A stretch of 64,000 nt of DNA, from NCBI RefSeq assembly GCF_026167665.1, contig NZ_CP098740.1:5270001-5334000 (forward strand), given 5' to 3'. Position 1 is the stretch's first letter, and each line of letters opens with the position of its first letter. A program made the position numbers and the translations under genes. The notes under the pieces are model-generated. The model saw nothing but the letters and a program-made list of their open reading frames with translations, made no database searches and was not told where the DNA came from. Below are positions 61,098 through 64,000 of this stretch, one piece after another. This stretch comes from Streptomyces drozdowiczii (GTDB lineage: Bacteria > Actinomycetota > Actinomycetes > Streptomycetales > Streptomycetaceae).

Positions 61098-61568
61098 TCA
61101 GACGGCTTCGGGCGTGGGGGCGTCGCGCAGCAGGCAGGTGAGGCGCGCGGTGCAGACCCGCTTGTCGTGTTCGTCGGTGAGGACGATCTCGTACGTGGCG
61201 GTGGTGCGGCCGCGGTGCACGGGGGTGGCGGTGCCGGTGATGAGGCCGCTCCGTACCCCTCGGTGATGGGTGCAGTTCAGGTCGACGCCCACGGCGACCT
61301 TGGAGGGGCCGCCGTGCAGCATCGACCCGACGGAGCCCAGGGTCTCGGCGAGCACGGCGGAGGCGCCGCCGTGCAGGAGCCCGTACGGCTGGGTGTTGCC
61401 CTCGACCGGCATGGTGCCGACGACGCGCTCGGCGGAGGCTTCGAGGATGCGGACGCCCATGCGCTCGCCGAGGTGGCCGGCGGAGAAGAGGGCGGGCAGG
61501 TCGACGCCGAGCGCGGCGTACTCGTCGATGATCTCCTGGGGGAACGTGGGGGTGGTGTGCTCGCCCAT
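61098..61568 (-). CDS. Hotdog-fold acyl-CoA thioesterase (PaaI-like)
   Basis: A 156-residue hotdog thioesterase with QPYGLLHGGASAVLAETLGS, the family catalytic region (HGG and following acidic residue), and GVDLNCTHHRGVRSGLITG. It hydrolyses aryl- or acyl-CoA esters; aromatic CoA esters are usual for this branch. ATG 61568 is chosen over the longer open frame because the product then begins with a typical family N-terminus. No aromatic CoA pathway is adjacent. Confidence 0.85.
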   Translation of the reverse strand: MGEHTTPTFPQEIIDEYAALGVDLPALFSAGHLGERMGVRILEASAERVVGTMPVEGNTQPYGLLHGGASAVLAETLGSVGSMLHGGPSKVAVGVDLNCTHHRGVRSGLITGTATPVHRGRTTATYEIVLTDEHDKRVCTARLTCLLRDAPTPEAV

Positions 61569-61647
61569 GGGTCCGCCTTTCGTCTCGGTGCGGTGCTCGT
61601 ACGCGTCGTTCTTATGCGTCGTTCTTATCAGACGCCTGAGCGAGCGC

Positions 61648-63921
61648 TTAGCCCGCGGGCTCGAAGCGCACCACGACGGACTTGGAGGCGGGGGTGTTGC
61701 TGGTGTCGGCGGTGGAGTCGAGAGGGACCAGCACATTGGTCTCCGGGTAGTACGCGGCGGCGCAGCCCCGGGCGGTGGGGTAGTGGACGACGCGGAAGCC
61801 GGGGGCGCGGCGCTCCACCCCGTCCTTCCACTCGCTGACCAGGTCGGTGTAGGACCCGTCGGCCAGCCCGAGGGCCGCCGCGTCCTCCGGGTGTACGAGG
61901 ACGACGCGGCGGCCGCCCTTGATGCCCCGGTAGCGGTCGTCCAGGCCGTAGATCGTGGTGTTGTACTGGTCGTGCGAGCGCAGGGTCTGGAGCAGCAGCC
62001 GGCCCTCGGGCAGCTCGGGGAACTCGACGGGTGCGGCGGTGAAGTTGGCCTTGCCGGTGGCGGTGGGGAAGCGGCGGGAGTCGCGGGGGCCGTGCGGGAG
62101 GGTGAAGCCGCCGGGGTGCGCGATGCGCGCGTTGAAGTTCTCGAAGCCGGGGACGACCCGGGAGATGCGGTCCCGGATCGTCGCGTAGTCCTTCTCGAAC
62201 TCCTCCCAGGGCGTGCCGGATTCGGGCCCGAGCACGGCGCGCGCGAGACGGGCGACGATCGCGGGCTCGGAGAGCAGGTGGGGGCTCGCGGGGGTGAGGT
62301 TGCCGCGCGAGGCGTGGACCTTGCTCATGGAGTCCTCGACGGTGACGAACTGCTTGCCGCCCGCCTGGACGTCCTTGTCGGTACGGCCGAGGGTGGGCAG
62401 GATCAGCGCGCGGGCGCCGGTGACCGCGTGGGAGCGGTTGAGCTTGGTGGAGACGTGGACGGTGAGGCGCGCGTTGCGCATGGCGGCCTCGGTGACTTCG
62501 GTGTCGGGGGTGGCGGCGACGAAGTTGCCGCCCATCGCGAAGAAGACCTTGGCCTCGCCGTCGCGCAGGGCGCGGATCGCGCGGACCACGTCGTAGCCGT
62601 GGTGGCGCGGTGAGGTGATCCCGAACTCCTTGTCGAGGGCGTCGAGGAAGGCGGGCGCGGGCCGTTCGAAGATGCCCATGGTGCGGTCGCCCTGGACGTT
62701 GGAGTGGCCGCGCACGGGGCAGACGCCGGCGCCGGGGCGGCCGATGTTGCCGCGCAGCAGGAGGAAGTTGACGACCTCGCGGATGGTGGGCACGGAGTGC
62801 TTGTGCTGGGTGAGGCCCATGGCCCAGCAGACGACGGTGCGCTCCGAGGCCAGGACCATCGCCAGGGCCTCTTCGACGGCGGTGCGGTCGAGCCCGGTCG
62901 CGGCGAGCGTCGACTCCCAGTCCGCCTCGGCCGCTGCTGCGGCGAACTCCTCGTAGCCGTGGGTGTGTTCGGCGACGAAGGTCCGGTCGACGGCGCCCTC
63001 GGTCTCCAGGATCAGCTTGTTGAGGAGGCGGAAGAGGGCCTGGTCGCCGCCGATCCGGATCTGGAGGAAGAGGTCGTTGAGCGGGGTGCCCTTGAGCATG
63101 CCCTGCGGGGTCTGGGGGTTCTTGAAGCGTTCGAGACCGGCCTCGGGCAGCGGGTTCACCGAGATGATCTTCGCCCCGGCGGCCTTGGCCTGCTCCAGCG
63201 CGGAGAGCATCCGGGGGTGGTTGGTGCCGGGGTTCTGCCCGGCAATGATGATCAGGTCGGCGTGGTGCAGGTCCTCCAGGGAGACCGAGCCCTTGCCGAC
63301 GCCGATCGTCTCGGTGAGCGCGGAGCCCGAGGACTCGTGGCACATGTTGGAGCAGTCCGGCAGGTTGTTGGTGCCGAACTCGCGGGCGAAGAGCTGGAGC
63401 AGGAACGCGGCCTCGTTGCTGGTGCGCCCGGAGGTGTAGAAGACGGCCTCGTCGGGCGATGCGAGGGCGCCCAGCTCCTCGGCCATGATGGCGAAGGCCC
63501 GCTCCCAGGTGATGGCCTCGTAGCGGTCGGCGCCCTCCGGCAGGTAGACGGGCTGGGTGATACGGCCCTGCTGGCCGAGCCAGTAGCCGCTGCGCCCGGC
63601 GAGGTCGGAGACGGGGTGCTCGGTGAAGAAGTCCGGGGTGACCCGGCGGAGCGTGGCCTCCTCGGCGACGGCCTTCACGCCGTTCTCGCAGAACTCGGCG
63701 GTGTGCCGCTTGTCGCCCTCGGGCCAGGCGCAGCCGGGGCAGTCGAAGCCGTCCTTCTGGTTCACCTTGAGGAGGGTCCGCGCGGTGCGGCGCAGGCCCA
63801 TCTGCTGCTGGGCGACGCGCAGGCTCTGGGCGACGGCGGGCAGCCCGGCGGCGGAGTGCTGGGCCGGTCCGACCCGGGGGGCGTCCTGGACGGGGTCTCC
63901 TGCGGGCGGCTTGCTGGCCAT
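61648..63921 (-). CDS. FdhF/YdeP-family molybdopterin oxidoreductase
   Basis: A 757-residue protein of the formate-dehydrogenase-like FdhF/YdeP group. The N-terminus has a reduced cysteine set (CPGCAWP and FCENGV), not the full 4Fe-4S motif of classical formate dehydrogenases. Molybdopterin-binding segments follow (YTSGRTSNEAAFLLQLFARE, SNMCHESSGSAL, QNPGTNHPRML, RGHSNVQGDRTMG), and the cofactor-binding C-terminal barrel is complete. No signal peptide is seen, so it is cytoplasmic. The electron donor and acceptor are unknown. ATG 63921 is the start; the 79 bases beyond it hold only its upstream region. Confidence 0.9.
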   Translation of the reverse strand: MASKPPAGDPVQDAPRVGPAQHSAAGLPAVAQSLRVAQQQMGLRRTARTLLKVNQKDGFDCPGCAWPEGDKRHTAEFCENGVKAVAEEATLRRVTPDFFTEHPVSDLAGRSGYWLGQQGRITQPVYLPEGADRYEAITWERAFAIMAEELGALASPDEAVFYTSGRTSNEAAFLLQLFAREFGTNNLPDCSNMCHESSGSALTETIGVGKGSVSLEDLHHADLIIIAGQNPGTNHPRMLSALEQAKAAGAKIISVNPLPEAGLERFKNPQTPQGMLKGTPLNDLFLQIRIGGDQALFRLLNKLILETEGAVDRTFVAEHTHGYEEFAAAAAEADWESTLAATGLDRTAVEEALAMVLASERTVVCWAMGLTQHKHSVPTIREVVNFLLLRGNIGRPGAGVCPVRGHSNVQGDRTMGIFERPAPAFLDALDKEFGITSPRHHGYDVVRAIRALRDGEAKVFFAMGGNFVAATPDTEVTEAAMRNARLTVHVSTKLNRSHAVTGARALILPTLGRTDKDVQAGGKQFVTVEDSMSKVHASRGNLTPASPHLLSEPAIVARLARAVLGPESGTPWEEFEKDYATIRDRISRVVPGFENFNARIAHPGGFTLPHGPRDSRRFPTATGKANFTAAPVEFPELPEGRLLLQTLRSHDQYNTTIYGLDDRYRGIKGGRRVVLVHPEDAAALGLADGSYTDLVSEWKDGVERRAPGFRVVHYPTARGCAAAYYPETNVLVPLDSTADTSNTPASKSVVVRFEPAG

Positions 63922-64000
63922 GGTGCTCCCCTTCGAGCCGGCTGCGGGCCCCCGGGAGGTGTCTCGCGGGTCCGCCGTGGGTGTTTCCTTCTCCCTCTGA

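Noticed and set aside
60948..61838. Plus-strand frame across the thioesterase terminator
   Set aside because: It reads through a terminator hairpin and antisense to the thioesterase; no ribosome site and no domain.

Overview
This is a very GC-rich chromosomal window from an actinobacterium, almost certainly a Streptomyces. The evidence is strong C/G wobble bias, GTG starts, GTGA/ATGA four-base gene overlaps, and a gene order (trpCMBA, lgt, gltBD, pyk, pdtaR, livFGMH and its binding protein) that, from memory, matches the S. coelicolor core chromosome. I see no phage, plasmid, insertion-sequence or CRISPR structure.

Layout. 1-6890 (+): trp-associated membrane proteins, trpC, the small regulator gene trpM, trpB, trpA, a membrane-anchored thioredoxin-fold protein and lgt. 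7059-14770 (-): one tightly coupled operon of four ADP-ribosylglycohydrolase-family proteins, a ribokinase, a family III CoA-transferase and a CitE-like lyase. 15052-22209 (+): a VIT1/CCC1 metal transporter, then gltBD. 22328-31811: mixed genes, including an ArsB/NhaD-type transporter, a flavin/PNPOx-fold protein, a cold-shock protein with a structured leader, a DEAD-box helicase, a zinc-protease-like protein, a GH35 beta-galactosidase divergent from an AraC regulator, chorismate mutase and an MFS transporter. 32156-42428 (+): an accessory catabolic cluster built around a Rieske oxygenase, a VanB-type reductase and a type I extradiol dioxygenase, bounded by the MFS transporter and a MarR regulator, with a similar AGCCCT-type motif at all three promoters. 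43156-48677 (+): aminopeptidase N, a PLP decarboxylase and an amine N-hydroxylase (siderophore-type pair). 48749-53034: a Tat-exported 5'-nucleotidase, a SIMPL protein and pyruvate kinase. 53041-54756: a HTH/LAGLIDADG-like protein, an unusual short-variable-arm tRNA with a leucine anticodon, and the ANTAR regulator pdtaR. 54821-60464 (-): a branched-chain amino-acid ABC transporter. 61098-63921 (-): a hotdog thioesterase and a molybdopterin oxidoreductase.

How the genes work together. The trp block makes tryptophan. gltBD makes glutamate and the liv operon imports branched-chain amino acids. The Rieske cluster looks like a complete route for an aromatic compound: uptake, ring hydroxylation with its own reductase, dehydrogenation, meta-cleavage, then hydrolase, aldehyde dehydrogenase and ThDP-lyase steps. 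Its substrate cannot be read from sequence.

Data quality. Ten genes, including gltB, livF and pepN, carry a break that one extra base in a nearby C or G run repairs. All ten have the same sign, so I read them as homopolymer under-calls in the assembly, not real pseudogenes. They are annotated as intact genes with the break noted. A dispersed inverted repeat family (core CCTCAATCGCCGGACGGGCT) sits in four intergenic gaps.
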